The position numbers and the translations under genes were made by a program. From assembly GCA_030149525.1 (NCBI GenBank), contig JASBRJ010000008.1, positions 1-54,309 on the forward strand: a DNA stretch of 54,309 bases, given 5' to 3'. This DNA comes from a bacterium (GTDB lineage Bacteria > Vulcanimicrobiota > Xenobia > Xenobiales > JADMJV01). Under the pieces are notes generated by a model that did no database searches, was not told the origin of the DNA, and was given only the letters and a program-made list of their open reading frames with translations. This document shows, piece after piece, positions 42,655 to 50,265 of this stretch (position 1 is its first letter; the number at the start of each line of letters is the position of its first letter).

Positions 42655-43313
42655 CGAAATTGACGGTGATGATGCCCTGTTACAACGCCGCCCCCTACCT
42701 GCCCGAAACTTTGAGAAGCCTGAAAGAGCAGGATGTTGAGTTTCAACTGGTGGTGGTGGACGATAAGTCGACCGACAAGAGCATGGACGTTCTTTGTTCC
42801 CATTGGCCTCAGGCGGTGGTCGTGGAGGGGGAGAAGCGAGGTATCGGGCGCGCCTTGAACCTTGCTTTACCCCACGCCGAAGGGGAGTTTCTTGCCTGGA
42901 TCGACGCCGACGATCTCTGGCACCCCGAGAAGTTGAAAGTCCAGTTCCAAGCGCTGGAAGCCAACCCCGATTGGGATGGCTGTTTTGTGGCCGTGGAACA
43001 GTTTTTCCACACTCCCAGGCCCGGTCTTTCTCCGCCCCAGGCACAAGGTCGTCACCGGGGTGCCCTTTTGCTAAAGCGGCAGGCCTTTGAGAGGGTGGGG
43101 CCGTTCTGTGAAGACACCAAGATAGGTGAGTTTATCGATTGGTGTGCACGGGCAGGGGAGGCCCGAGTTGTGTTGGGAGAACTCTCTCAGAAGCTTTACC
43201 GTCGCCGAATCCACGAAACCAACACCATGAAAGATCCGCAGGTTGACAAAAGAGAGTATCTCAAAATTCTCAAAGCTCACCTCGATCGCAAGCGGGCCGC
43301 TCAAGACCAATAG
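42651..43313 (+). CDS. GT2-family glycosyltransferase (second)
   Basis: 220 residues, a compact GT-A family-2 enzyme: LTVMMPCYNAAPYLPETLRS, LVVVDDKSTDKSMDVL, GIGRALNLALPHAEGEFLAW with the metal motif DADDLWHPEKL, and EFIDWCARAG. It is shorter than the first GT2 but has the same order of motifs. ATG 42651 overlaps the preceding stop (ATGA). Two GT2 enzymes in one operon suggest successive sugars added to one acceptor. Confidence 0.9.
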   Translation: MTKLTVMMPCYNAAPYLPETLRSLKEQDVEFQLVVVDDKSTDKSMDVLCSHWPQAVVVEGEKRGIGRALNLALPHAEGEFLAWIDADDLWHPEKLKVQFQALEANPDWDGCFVAVEQFFHTPRPGLSPPQAQGRHRGALLLKRQAFERVGPFCEDTKIGEFIDWCARAGEARVVLGELSQKLYRRRIHETNTMKDPQVDKREYLKILKAHLDRKRAAQDQ

Positions 43314-43352
43314 AAATCAAGGTTTTCACACTCTTCGTCGGAAGATGTCCGG

Positions 43353-44504
43353 ATGGACCAAATTCAAAGAAAACAATCTGCCATCCTCGGCGCCTTCGTG
43401 GCCGACGCTGCTTCGCTGGGCTTCCACTGGCTTTACGATTCCGAGAGAATCCGCCGGTTGGGAGGGGAGCATCCGGAGTTCCGAGAGCCCAACGAGGCCG
43501 ACTATGAGAACGCTGCCGGATACTTTGCCGCCGACGGAAAGACGGCCGGTGACAGCAGTCACTACGGGGCTCAGTTGAAAGTGGCTTTGATGTCTCTCTA
43601 CGATTGCGAGGGTGATTGGAACCCGTTCCACTACCAGTCGGCCTTCTGCCAGGCTTTCGATTGTGGAGGCTGGTTCTCAGGCTACATCGACGGCGCCACC
43701 TCGGGCACGCTTCAGCGGGTTAAGCAGTCCAACGAAGAGCTTTTGGAAGGAGCCCTTCAGGCGGCGGGCGATTTAACCGACTCACAACGGAGTTTCTTTA
43801 AAAAGTATCTGGTCAAAAAGGGTGTTTTGCATCGGGGAAAAGCTCTGGAAGAGGCCGTGGTGGGTATGGCGACACTCGTCTACAAGGATGATGATATTCA
43901 AGAAAAGGCGAGGACCGTCGTCCGCTACTACGACGAGAAGAGAACCTCGCGAAACGGTGCCGACGACAATCAACTTCCCGCAGCCGCCAAGCTCCCGGTT
44001 GTGGTTTCAAAGTTCGCTGGTTCCAACGATTTCTCGGCCCGGGTAGAGGAAGCGATCCGGGTCACCAACGATAATCAGGATGCGGTCAACTACGGACTCT
44101 ATGCCGCCCGAGTTTTGGAAAGAGTGCTCCTTGGCGACGGTGTGAAAGAGGCGTTGCATTCGGCCCTAGCGGAGGTGAGCGACGAAAAAGCGCTGGAAAA
44201 GTTGAAGGAGGCTCTGGAGACCGACGTGAGCGATCTCCACGGCCTAGGTCGAAGGTTTGGGCCTGCCTGCCCAATGCCCTCGGCTATCCCGGTGGCTGTT
44301 GCCCTGCTCAAGGAAGAGCCCGATTTTAAGACTGGTGTGCGGCAGAATATTCTGGTCAGCGGCGACAATGCCGGACGATCCATCTGGCTAGGGGCCGTTT
44401 TGGCGGCAGCCCACGGATTGGGAGGCGCTGCGGGTGTCCCTTTCGACTGGATGTCTCAGATGAAGGGGCTAAAAGAAATTCACAGGTTTCTAACAGTTTT
44501 TTAA
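43353..44504 (+). CDS. ADP-ribosylglycohydrolase-family protein
   Basis: 383 residues, all-helical. It has the N-terminal GAFVADAASLGFHWLYD, a central AGDSSHYGAQLKVALMSL where the family usually has a T-D-D-T motif, and a C-terminal SGDNAGRSIWLGAVLAAAHG where the family has GGDTDT. Two of the magnesium-binding Asp/Thr positions are therefore changed, as in a divergent subfamily. It may remove ADP-ribose or have lost activity. ATG 43353 has GGAAGATG upstream. Confidence 0.82.
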   Translation: MDQIQRKQSAILGAFVADAASLGFHWLYDSERIRRLGGEHPEFREPNEADYENAAGYFAADGKTAGDSSHYGAQLKVALMSLYDCEGDWNPFHYQSAFCQAFDCGGWFSGYIDGATSGTLQRVKQSNEELLEGALQAAGDLTDSQRSFFKKYLVKKGVLHRGKALEEAVVGMATLVYKDDDIQEKARTVVRYYDEKRTSRNGADDNQLPAAAKLPVVVSKFAGSNDFSARVEEAIRVTNDNQDAVNYGLYAARVLERVLLGDGVKEALHSALAEVSDEKALEKLKEALETDVSDLHGLGRRFGPACPMPSAIPVAVALLKEEPDFKTGVRQNILVSGDNAGRSIWLGAVLAAAHGLGGAAGVPFDWMSQMKGLKEIHRFLTVF

Positions 44505-44524
44505 CGCTACCGACTTAGACTGTA
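44489..44524 (+). promoter_or_regulatory. Candidate tandem operator and leaderless promoter
   Basis: TCTAAC (44489-44494) and TTTAAC (44500-44505) are spaced by 11 bp, followed by TTAGACTGTA (44515-44524). The site is nearly the same as at 335-370. The TAGACT would place transcription start at about 44527-44528, exactly on the ATG of the next gene, so its transcript may be leaderless. It overlaps the end of the upstream gene. Confidence 0.45.
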
Positions 44525-44527
44525 CCT

Positions 44528-44941
44528 ATGAATATTCCATCAGGTGCTCAGCCGGTAGTTGCGTCGAAGCCGAGGCAGCTAGCTCAAAAGACGAAAGAAG
44601 TGACCTACACGCCAGCGAAGTCTGATTCTTCCTTGTTGGAAGACGGATGGGTGGGAACAAGTCTGTCTCTTGCCGGAGGCGCTGCCGCCCTGTTCGGTGC
44701 CGTCACCGATAATCCGGCGTTGGCCATCGGTGGAATGTTGACAAGCTCCGCAGGCATGACCGTCACGGCTTACCGGACTCAAATGAACGGGGCTCTGGAT
44801 CAGGCTGCCAAGCTTTCCTTTGTGGGCGGCCTGGGTGCAACAGCAGCAAGCGCCTTGCTACTGAGCTTGCCCGCCGCCACACCCAAACCCACTGGAATGG
44901 TGCCTCAGTTGATCGAACGTCTCGGCCTGCACGGCCTCTAA
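44528..44941 (+). CDS. Small hydrophobic protein with glycine-rich helices
   Basis: 137 residues, not recognised. A polar N-terminus (MNIPSGAQPVVASKPRQLAQ) is followed by two hydrophobic helical stretches (LSLAGGAAALFGAVTDNPAL and AAKLSFVGGLGATAASALLL), and it ends with IERLGLHGL. No ribosome-binding site precedes the ATG, consistent with a leaderless message. The N-terminus and promoter resemble those of the glycine-zipper protein at 444. It is convergent with the lipoprotein gene, nine bases away. Confidence 0.72.
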   Translation: MNIPSGAQPVVASKPRQLAQKTKEVTYTPAKSDSSLLEDGWVGTSLSLAGGAAALFGAVTDNPALAIGGMLTSSAGMTVTAYRTQMNGALDQAAKLSFVGGLGATAASALLLSLPAATPKPTGMVPQLIERLGLHGL

Positions 44942-44950
44942 TAGCTCCGT

Positions 44951-45469
44951 TTACTTGAGTTTCAGAGTGTCTTCAATCATTTTGAAAGCGGGGAGAACGA
45001 TATCTCTGTCCTCGCTTGCCACCTGAGAGACGAAAACAACCCTCGATGGTCCTGGGCGTGTCACTTTGTATTCTCGTATATGGGGAACAAACTCACCCAT
45101 AAAGTCGATCCGAAAAAGCTCCCGCCAACGGGTGTCGTCCACCGCCTTGAGACTGGTTGTGGTCGTCGTGAAACCTTCAGGTAAGCTGTCTTTAAAAATC
45201 TCTACGTAGTCTTTGGCGATCTGTTCTAAATCCCGCTCATCCTCATCGTTGAGGATGAAGACGGTGATGATAGCGTTGTCGGGTGACTCCAAGAGGAGAA
45301 CCCGGCCGCCCTCCAGGTTTTCGTCGCTATCGACTTTCCAGTTGCCCGGATAGGTAAGAGTCAAGCCGTTCTTGCTGTACTTTTGAGGTCGGTCGACCTG
45401 AGGAGCTGTTTCCGCGCAAGAGGGTAGAGCTAGAAGAAAAAGGCAAATGAGAAGGAGAAATTTCTGCAT
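44951..45469 (-). CDS. Lipoprotein with PsbP/DcrB-like domain
   Basis: 172 residues. The signal peptide LLLICLFLLALPSCAETAPQ ends in a lipobox (LPSC), so it is probably a lipoprotein. The mature part (LTLTYPGNWKVDSDENLEGG, AIITVFILNDEDERDLEQIA, DDTRWRELFRIDFMG) has the pattern of small PsbP/DcrB-like alpha-beta domains, which have no common known activity. It starts at ATG 45469 with AGGAGG upstream. Confidence 0.82.
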   Translation of the reverse strand: MQKFLLLICLFLLALPSCAETAPQVDRPQKYSKNGLTLTYPGNWKVDSDENLEGGRVLLLESPDNAIITVFILNDEDERDLEQIAKDYVEIFKDSLPEGFTTTTTSLKAVDDTRWRELFRIDFMGEFVPHIREYKVTRPGPSRVVFVSQVASEDRDIVLPAFKMIEDTLKLK

Positions 45470-45506
45470 CCTCCTGGGTTCACGAAGCGAGAGAGTTCCG
45501 CCTTTG

Positions 45507-46682
45507 TTACCAGCGATATTCGGTGTTGATCAACTCGCCCGCCTCTTCCACTGAGACGGCCTCGGAGAAGAGAAAGCCTTGAGCTTCGGTGCAGCCGAGA
45601 TTCCGAAGTTCTTCCAATTGAGCGTGAGTGACTACGCCTTCGGCGATGGTTTTCATTCCCATACGCTTGGCGATGCGCAAAACGGCAACGATAAGCTCGG
45701 CGTTGACCTCGTCTTCCATCTGCTGGATGAGGGCTCGGTCGATTTTCAGAGAGTTGAATGCGAAACTCCCCAAGCAGTGAAACGACTCCGAGTCCACTCC
45801 GAAGTCATCGAGGTTGAATCCGATGTCCAACATGTCCAAGGTTTTGAGAGATTCGATTCCGTCTTTTTCAAACAGGACTTGCTCACTGACGTCGATCCGC
45901 AACAGATTGAGAGAGTATGGATGGGTGTTGAGGGTTTTGATCAGATGGGTCAGATGATCTTCTTTGAGAAAGTGATCGGAGGCGAGGTTAGCACAGACGT
46001 AGATGGAGCGTTCGCATTGAGCGTTCCAAATGGGGATCTGGGTGAGGGCCTGCTGTAGCACGAACTCGTCGATCTTCAGGAGTTGTCCTTGAGCCTCGGC
46101 GATATCCAAGAACGCTCCCGGCAAAAGAAGACCCCTCTCGGGATGATTCCAACGTACCAGCGCCTCGAAACCGGTCAGAGTGCCATGTTTGAGATTGAAG
46201 ATCGGCTGGTAGTACGTCGTGAGTTCTCTGTTTTTGAGAGCGTTATCCAGATCGGCTTCCAGCTTGAGGCGAGCGTAAGACTCGCTGCCCGCTTCCTCAT
46301 CAGCGTAGCAAATTTCGCCGGAATCACCGGCTCGGGTCATGGCCTCACGACAGGCTTTGATAAGTTCCTCGGCGTTTTCGTAGTCTTGCGGACTTGTAAC
46401 GACGCCGATCCCCGCTACAGCATCGGGGTTGGTCTCTCGCAGTCGTTGAGCTACGCGCAGAGGGTCGCTCAGGTGAGTAAAGTCTTCGAGAATCACACCC
46501 ACCAAATTTTTCTCCATCTCGGAGAGGGTGTCCTCACAACGAATCAAGGGCTGAAAGTTGGGCAAGATCTGCTTCGATTTGATCTTGTTTTTAAGCCCGA
46601 CCATGAGAAAAGCTACTCTGATCTGCTTGTGGCGGCGTGCGCGAGCCTGTGCCTGGCGGAGTCGGTGGAGAAAGATTTCCAT
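45507..46682 (-). CDS. EAL-domain protein (c-di-GMP phosphodiesterase type)
   Basis: 391 residues. The N-terminal 130 residues resemble a degenerate GGDEF domain with no GGDEF motif (FLMVGLKNKIKSKQILPNFQ). The EAL domain begins about 145: YYQPIFNLKHGTLTGFEALV with EALVRW near 172, then IDVSEQ, FNLDDFGVDSES (DDFG kept; the usual TGYS altered), LKIDRALI and TIAEGVVTHAQ. The main metal and catalytic residues appear present, so hydrolysis of c-di-GMP is likely but unproven. It follows the cNMP-phosphodiesterase gene by three bases, forming an operon. Confidence 0.88.
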   Translation of the reverse strand: MEIFLHRLRQAQARARRHKQIRVAFLMVGLKNKIKSKQILPNFQPLIRCEDTLSEMEKNLVGVILEDFTHLSDPLRVAQRLRETNPDAVAGIGVVTSPQDYENAEELIKACREAMTRAGDSGEICYADEEAGSESYARLKLEADLDNALKNRELTTYYQPIFNLKHGTLTGFEALVRWNHPERGLLLPGAFLDIAEAQGQLLKIDEFVLQQALTQIPIWNAQCERSIYVCANLASDHFLKEDHLTHLIKTLNTHPYSLNLLRIDVSEQVLFEKDGIESLKTLDMLDIGFNLDDFGVDSESFHCLGSFAFNSLKIDRALIQQMEDEVNAELIVAVLRIAKRMGMKTIAEGVVTHAQLEELRNLGCTEAQGFLFSEAVSVEEAGELINTEYRW

Positions 46683-46685
46683 AAT

Positions 46686-48860
46686 CTAAAGGGTCTCCGT
46701 GATCTGACCACGCTCGGCTGCCAAAAAGCGCACGTGGGTCCCAGGATTTTCGCGGAAGAAGATCTTCAAATCGGACATGGAGATGACGTAGACCACCGTT
46801 GTGGATTCCGTAATGGCCGACACCGTATGGCGCTCTCCGTCGCTCTTGACTCGGCCCACCAGAGCGCCCCGATAGCCCCGGCTCTCATGGCCGTTGTCGC
46901 GAGTGAGGCGAACCTGCCCCTCTTTGATGAGATAAAGGCAGCGCACCCGGTCGCCGGCGCGAAAGAGTAGGCGCTCGGAGGGGATGGTCCGCTGGCGCAT
47001 GTAGGGGATGAGTTGAGTCTTCTGTTTGACGGACAGTTTCGCCAGGAGATTGTTCTCATTCATAAGAGGCCAGCCCTCATGCAAGCGACTCTCTGCTACC
47101 AGCCTCAGCGTACGGGCGATCTCCGTGCCTTCCACAAAGCGCAGGAAGTCGCGGGCCGTAACGGTGAGAACCTCCATCTCAGTGTAGGCCAAAATGTCGG
47201 CGGTTCGGTTTGAGCCCAGCAAGACCGCGATCTCACCGAAGTAATCGTAGCGACCGAGCCGGGTGAGAAACTCTCCCTTTTGGATCACTTCCGCTTGGCC
47301 GGACAAAATGAGGAAGAACTCGTTGCCGGGCTCGCCTGTACGGACTAGAGCTTCCCCACCGTGATATTTGCGATAGCGGGCGATTCGCAGGAACTCAGCG
47401 ACTTTGAGCACGGGAAGAGTCCAGAAAAGGTCGACCCCGCTAAAGAGATCCAGCATCCGTTGGGCCAGCCACAATTCCGGTGGCGTGACCTCAAGCTTGA
47501 GAGTGTCGCGGACGCCTGGTTGAGCCAGTTTCAGGCCGCTACCGTGGGGGATCTTGTCGGCGCTGATGTGGTTGACGTAAAGGCGAGACTTGGTGTCGTC
47601 GTCCAGGGCTAAGAGCGTGTCCACCGGCGTGTGGACCGGTGGTATTCCGGCCTCGTGGAGAATCAGGTCGGCCTTCCAATTGAAATCGAGAAGGTCCTTG
47701 AGCCGAGCTTCATTGATAAGACCTTCCTGATGAAGGTTTTCTAAGTAGGTGGCGTCGTTGAGGTGATCGCCGGAGTAGGCAAAAGTCTTACCTTGAAAAG
47801 TGGTGGAAAAGCCGAGGGTGGGAATGGGATGGAAATTGTAGCGGAAGAAAAAATTGGCTCCCGCTATGTTCACCGGTTCGTTGACCGTGACCGGAACAAA
47901 ATCGAAGAGCGCTCGAAGTTGTGCTCCGTTGAGCCCCAACAGACCTCGATATTTTCTCACGAAGCTGTTGATGATTGTGGGCGTGGTGTGAAGGCGAATA
48001 CGCCCTTCCTCAAGGAGCTTTTGAAGGGTTCCGGCATCATGGTCGGCATGACAGTGGGTGAGAACCAGATCGGAGATCAGCCGTGAGTCGACTCCGTTAC
48101 TGCGCATCCATTGGGTGGTGTCTACCGGGGGATCGACCAGGATGCCCCGACTGTTGACCCAGATGATAAAACCGGAGGTATCGGCGGAGGGATCGAAACC
48201 GTGTCCGCTCCCTATGACCGTCACGCCGTAGAAGGGAGGGTGATAACGGCGGGTGGAGGAGACGGGCAACGGTGCCTTGGGCGGCGCCCGGAAGCTCAGT
48301 TCACGAAGCTTGCCGTTCTGTTTGAAACGGTAGCGGTCGAGCCCGATGAGCTCGATTTCCACCTCGCCTATCTGGACCTTGCCGTCGTCGTCGAAGACAT
48401 GGAATTCCACCAGATCTCGAATGCGCAGTTTGCCGCCCGGCTTCTTTGGATCTTTTTTGAAGAAGGCCATTTCCGAAGTCAGGTCCGCGGGCTCTACTCC
48501 CGGAGCGTAATCGGGCTCGAGATTGAGCGATGAGGGGCCGAAGATGGCTTCCCGCAGGACCCTGGCTATCGGGCGCAACTGATGTCGGCGACAAACCAGT
48601 TGAGTCTTGCGCTGATTGAGATAAAAATTGAAGTAGATGGGAAACTCGATCTCGGCTCGACTCACACCGAGAGTAATATCAAAAAGACGCTCAGGAAGAA
48701 TATAGATTTGAGGAACACCGTGGCTCTGGCCCATGGTGTCCTTGATCGTTTCAGGGTAAGAGGCAATTTGGCAAACAAACTGCCCCCAAACCACAACTTG
48801 ACCTCCCCTGGGGAGGTCGTGAACTTCGAAAGTCTCTTCTGAGGATTCAGGAAGAAGCAC
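46686..48860 (-). CDS. MBL-fold cyclic-nucleotide phosphodiesterase with two CNB domains
   Basis: 724 residues. Residues 1-210 are a conserved-looking N-terminal region. A metallo-beta-lactamase-fold hydrolase follows with SDLVLTHCHADHDAGTL (HxHxDH near 270), FAYSGDHLND, LILHEAG and a late YVNHIS. Two cyclic-nucleotide-binding domains come next: GGEALVRTGEPGNEFFLILS with YFGEIAVLLGSNRTADI, then LLFRAGDRVRCLYLIKEGQV. This layout matches the class III-like cAMP/cGMP-dependent 3',5'-cyclic nucleotide phosphodiesterases. It is the first gene of the EAL operon, suggesting cross-talk between cAMP/cGMP and c-di-GMP. Confidence 0.87.
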   Translation of the reverse strand: MLLPESSEETFEVHDLPRGGQVVVWGQFVCQIASYPETIKDTMGQSHGVPQIYILPERLFDITLGVSRAEIEFPIYFNFYLNQRKTQLVCRRHQLRPIARVLREAIFGPSSLNLEPDYAPGVEPADLTSEMAFFKKDPKKPGGKLRIRDLVEFHVFDDDGKVQIGEVEIELIGLDRYRFKQNGKLRELSFRAPPKAPLPVSSTRRYHPPFYGVTVIGSGHGFDPSADTSGFIIWVNSRGILVDPPVDTTQWMRSNGVDSRLISDLVLTHCHADHDAGTLQKLLEEGRIRLHTTPTIINSFVRKYRGLLGLNGAQLRALFDFVPVTVNEPVNIAGANFFFRYNFHPIPTLGFSTTFQGKTFAYSGDHLNDATYLENLHQEGLINEARLKDLLDFNWKADLILHEAGIPPVHTPVDTLLALDDDTKSRLYVNHISADKIPHGSGLKLAQPGVRDTLKLEVTPPELWLAQRMLDLFSGVDLFWTLPVLKVAEFLRIARYRKYHGGEALVRTGEPGNEFFLILSGQAEVIQKGEFLTRLGRYDYFGEIAVLLGSNRTADILAYTEMEVLTVTARDFLRFVEGTEIARTLRLVAESRLHEGWPLMNENNLLAKLSVKQKTQLIPYMRQRTIPSERLLFRAGDRVRCLYLIKEGQVRLTRDNGHESRGYRGALVGRVKSDGERHTVSAITESTTVVYVISMSDLKIFFRENPGTHVRFLAAERGQITETL

Positions 48861-48999
48861 CGTGACTCAGCATGTTTGATAAGCCAAAGCTCTCCCCTGC
48901 CGACGGATTATCCTTGAAAGATAAGAAGTGATAAAAGGTTGCAAAGACGAAGGGCCGTCCCCCTGAGTTGACCAGGGATAGAAGGGAAGGACAACACTC

Positions 49000-49593
49000 T
49001 TGGAAGGCCATAACACGAAGATCGATCTGGAGAAATTAGAGAAGGCTCAGCGCATGATCGCGGAGGCCATGGGGGAAGATTGTGAAGAGGCGCTGTCTCA
49101 CTCGGCAGACCGCTTTGCTCGGTGGCAGAAGGCCGCTCTCGTGGACCCCAGGACTCTCTACGATCCGGACAACGTCAAGCTTTATCCTGTCCCCGAGAAG
49201 AGCTGCGTGGATCTCGTGACTATCAAAGCCACGGCTTTCTCCGCTTGCGAGCATCACTACGCCCCCGCCTGGCTTAAGGCCACCATCGGCTATATCCCCG
49301 ACCAACACTACGTGGGTTATTCTAAGTTGGTGAAGATGTTTAAATACTTTGCTTGCAAGTACACCATGGACGAGAGGATTTGTAACGATTTCCTGGCCGA
49401 GTTGGTTGAAAAGGTCAAGCCCAAGGGGGCGGGCATCATCCTACGAGGGAAGCACTTTTGTGTGATTTCTCGGGGAGGCACTGAAACAGACTTCCCCATG
49501 ATGAACGCATTCTGGGGCGATCTCAAGACCGACTCTGAGCGCAGACGAGAGTTCTATCAGCACGCCCTCACTTCTTGGAACGATGGAATCTAG
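49000..49593 (+). CDS. folE: GTP cyclohydrolase I
   Basis: Converts GTP to dihydroneopterin triphosphate, first step of folate, pterin or queuosine synthesis. The 197 residues carry the zinc ligands in FSACEHHYAPAWL and KHFCVISRGG, the GYIPDQHYVGYSKLVKMFKY region, and VKPKGAGIILRG. The usual QERLT segment is DERICNDFLAE here, so it is a divergent member. TTG 49000 has GGAAGG upstream. No pterin genes are adjacent. Confidence 0.88.
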   Translation: MEGHNTKIDLEKLEKAQRMIAEAMGEDCEEALSHSADRFARWQKAALVDPRTLYDPDNVKLYPVPEKSCVDLVTIKATAFSACEHHYAPAWLKATIGYIPDQHYVGYSKLVKMFKYFACKYTMDERICNDFLAELVEKVKPKGAGIILRGKHFCVISRGGTETDFPMMNAFWGDLKTDSERRREFYQHALTSWNDGI

Positions 49594-49630
49594 GGACAGA
49601 CTTCCCAATCGGATGAAAAGTCGGCAACAT

Positions 49631-50191
49631 CTAGGCAGGGCTTAAAACTTGACTAAGCTCCTGAAGGGTTTGTTCCCATTGGCCATCTCGGTTGAGGATC
49701 ACACGATCATAGAGGTGCCGCTTCTCCCAAACCCGTTCGGCGTTCTCCAGGCGCTCCCGGATCTGCGCTTCGGAATGAGAATGGCGGGCTTTGAGTCTTC
49801 GTTCCAGCTGCTCCAAAGGGGCGTAGAGGAGAACCCCTATGGCTTGGGGCCAGCATGATTTGGCCTCCTCGATGGTGCCCAAATCTATAAGGCATAAGAC
49901 TGAGCAGTTCTTCTGCAACGCCGCCTCCACCGGTTCCCTGGGAAGGCCGTAGCTCATCCCGAACTCAAAGTGGCGCCAAGCCGCCAGGCCGTTGCTCTTC
50001 TCCAGCCGTTGGAATTCCTCGGCCGTGATAAAGCGATAATCGGCGTCCGATTCGGCCTCTCGTCGCGGGCGGGTGGTCACTCGGTGACAGAAGACAAGCT
50101 CCGGATAGAGCCCCATGAGGGCCGACCGAGCTCCGCTTTTTCCTGAACAGGAAGGTCCGTCCAGGAGCACTATTTTGGAGGAGGATAGCAC
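49631..50191 (-). CDS. Guanylate-kinase-like nucleotide kinase
   Basis: About 186 residues. The P-loop is LLDGPSCSGKSGARSA; CHRVTTRPRREAESDADYRF and ITAEEFQRLE follow in the guanylate kinase order, then YGLPREPVEAAL, VLCLIDLG and RERLENAERVWEKRHLYDRV. The GMP-binding loop (WRHFEFGMSYGLP) differs from classical Gmk and recalls PhnN-type ribose-bisphosphate kinases, so the substrate may not be GMP. GTG 50191 is chosen; the frame is open to 50272, which would overlap the divergent STAND gene. Confidence 0.75.
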   Translation of the reverse strand: MLSSSKIVLLDGPSCSGKSGARSALMGLYPELVFCHRVTTRPRREAESDADYRFITAEEFQRLEKSNGLAAWRHFEFGMSYGLPREPVEAALQKNCSVLCLIDLGTIEEAKSCWPQAIGVLLYAPLEQLERRLKARHSHSEAQIRERLENAERVWEKRHLYDRVILNRDGQWEQTLQELSQVLSPA

Positions 50192-50265
50192 GGCCGATTC
50201 GGTTCTGGCAGGGCGGTCGTGCGGCCTGCAAAGGGGACCCACTTCGAGGCAAGAACACCCTCTTA

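Noticed and set aside
38422-43313. Complete lasso-peptide biosynthetic cluster
   Set aside because: No asparagine-synthase-like cyclase, transglutaminase-like protease, stand-alone precursor or dedicated exporter is present; only the PqqD and kinase-like parts match.
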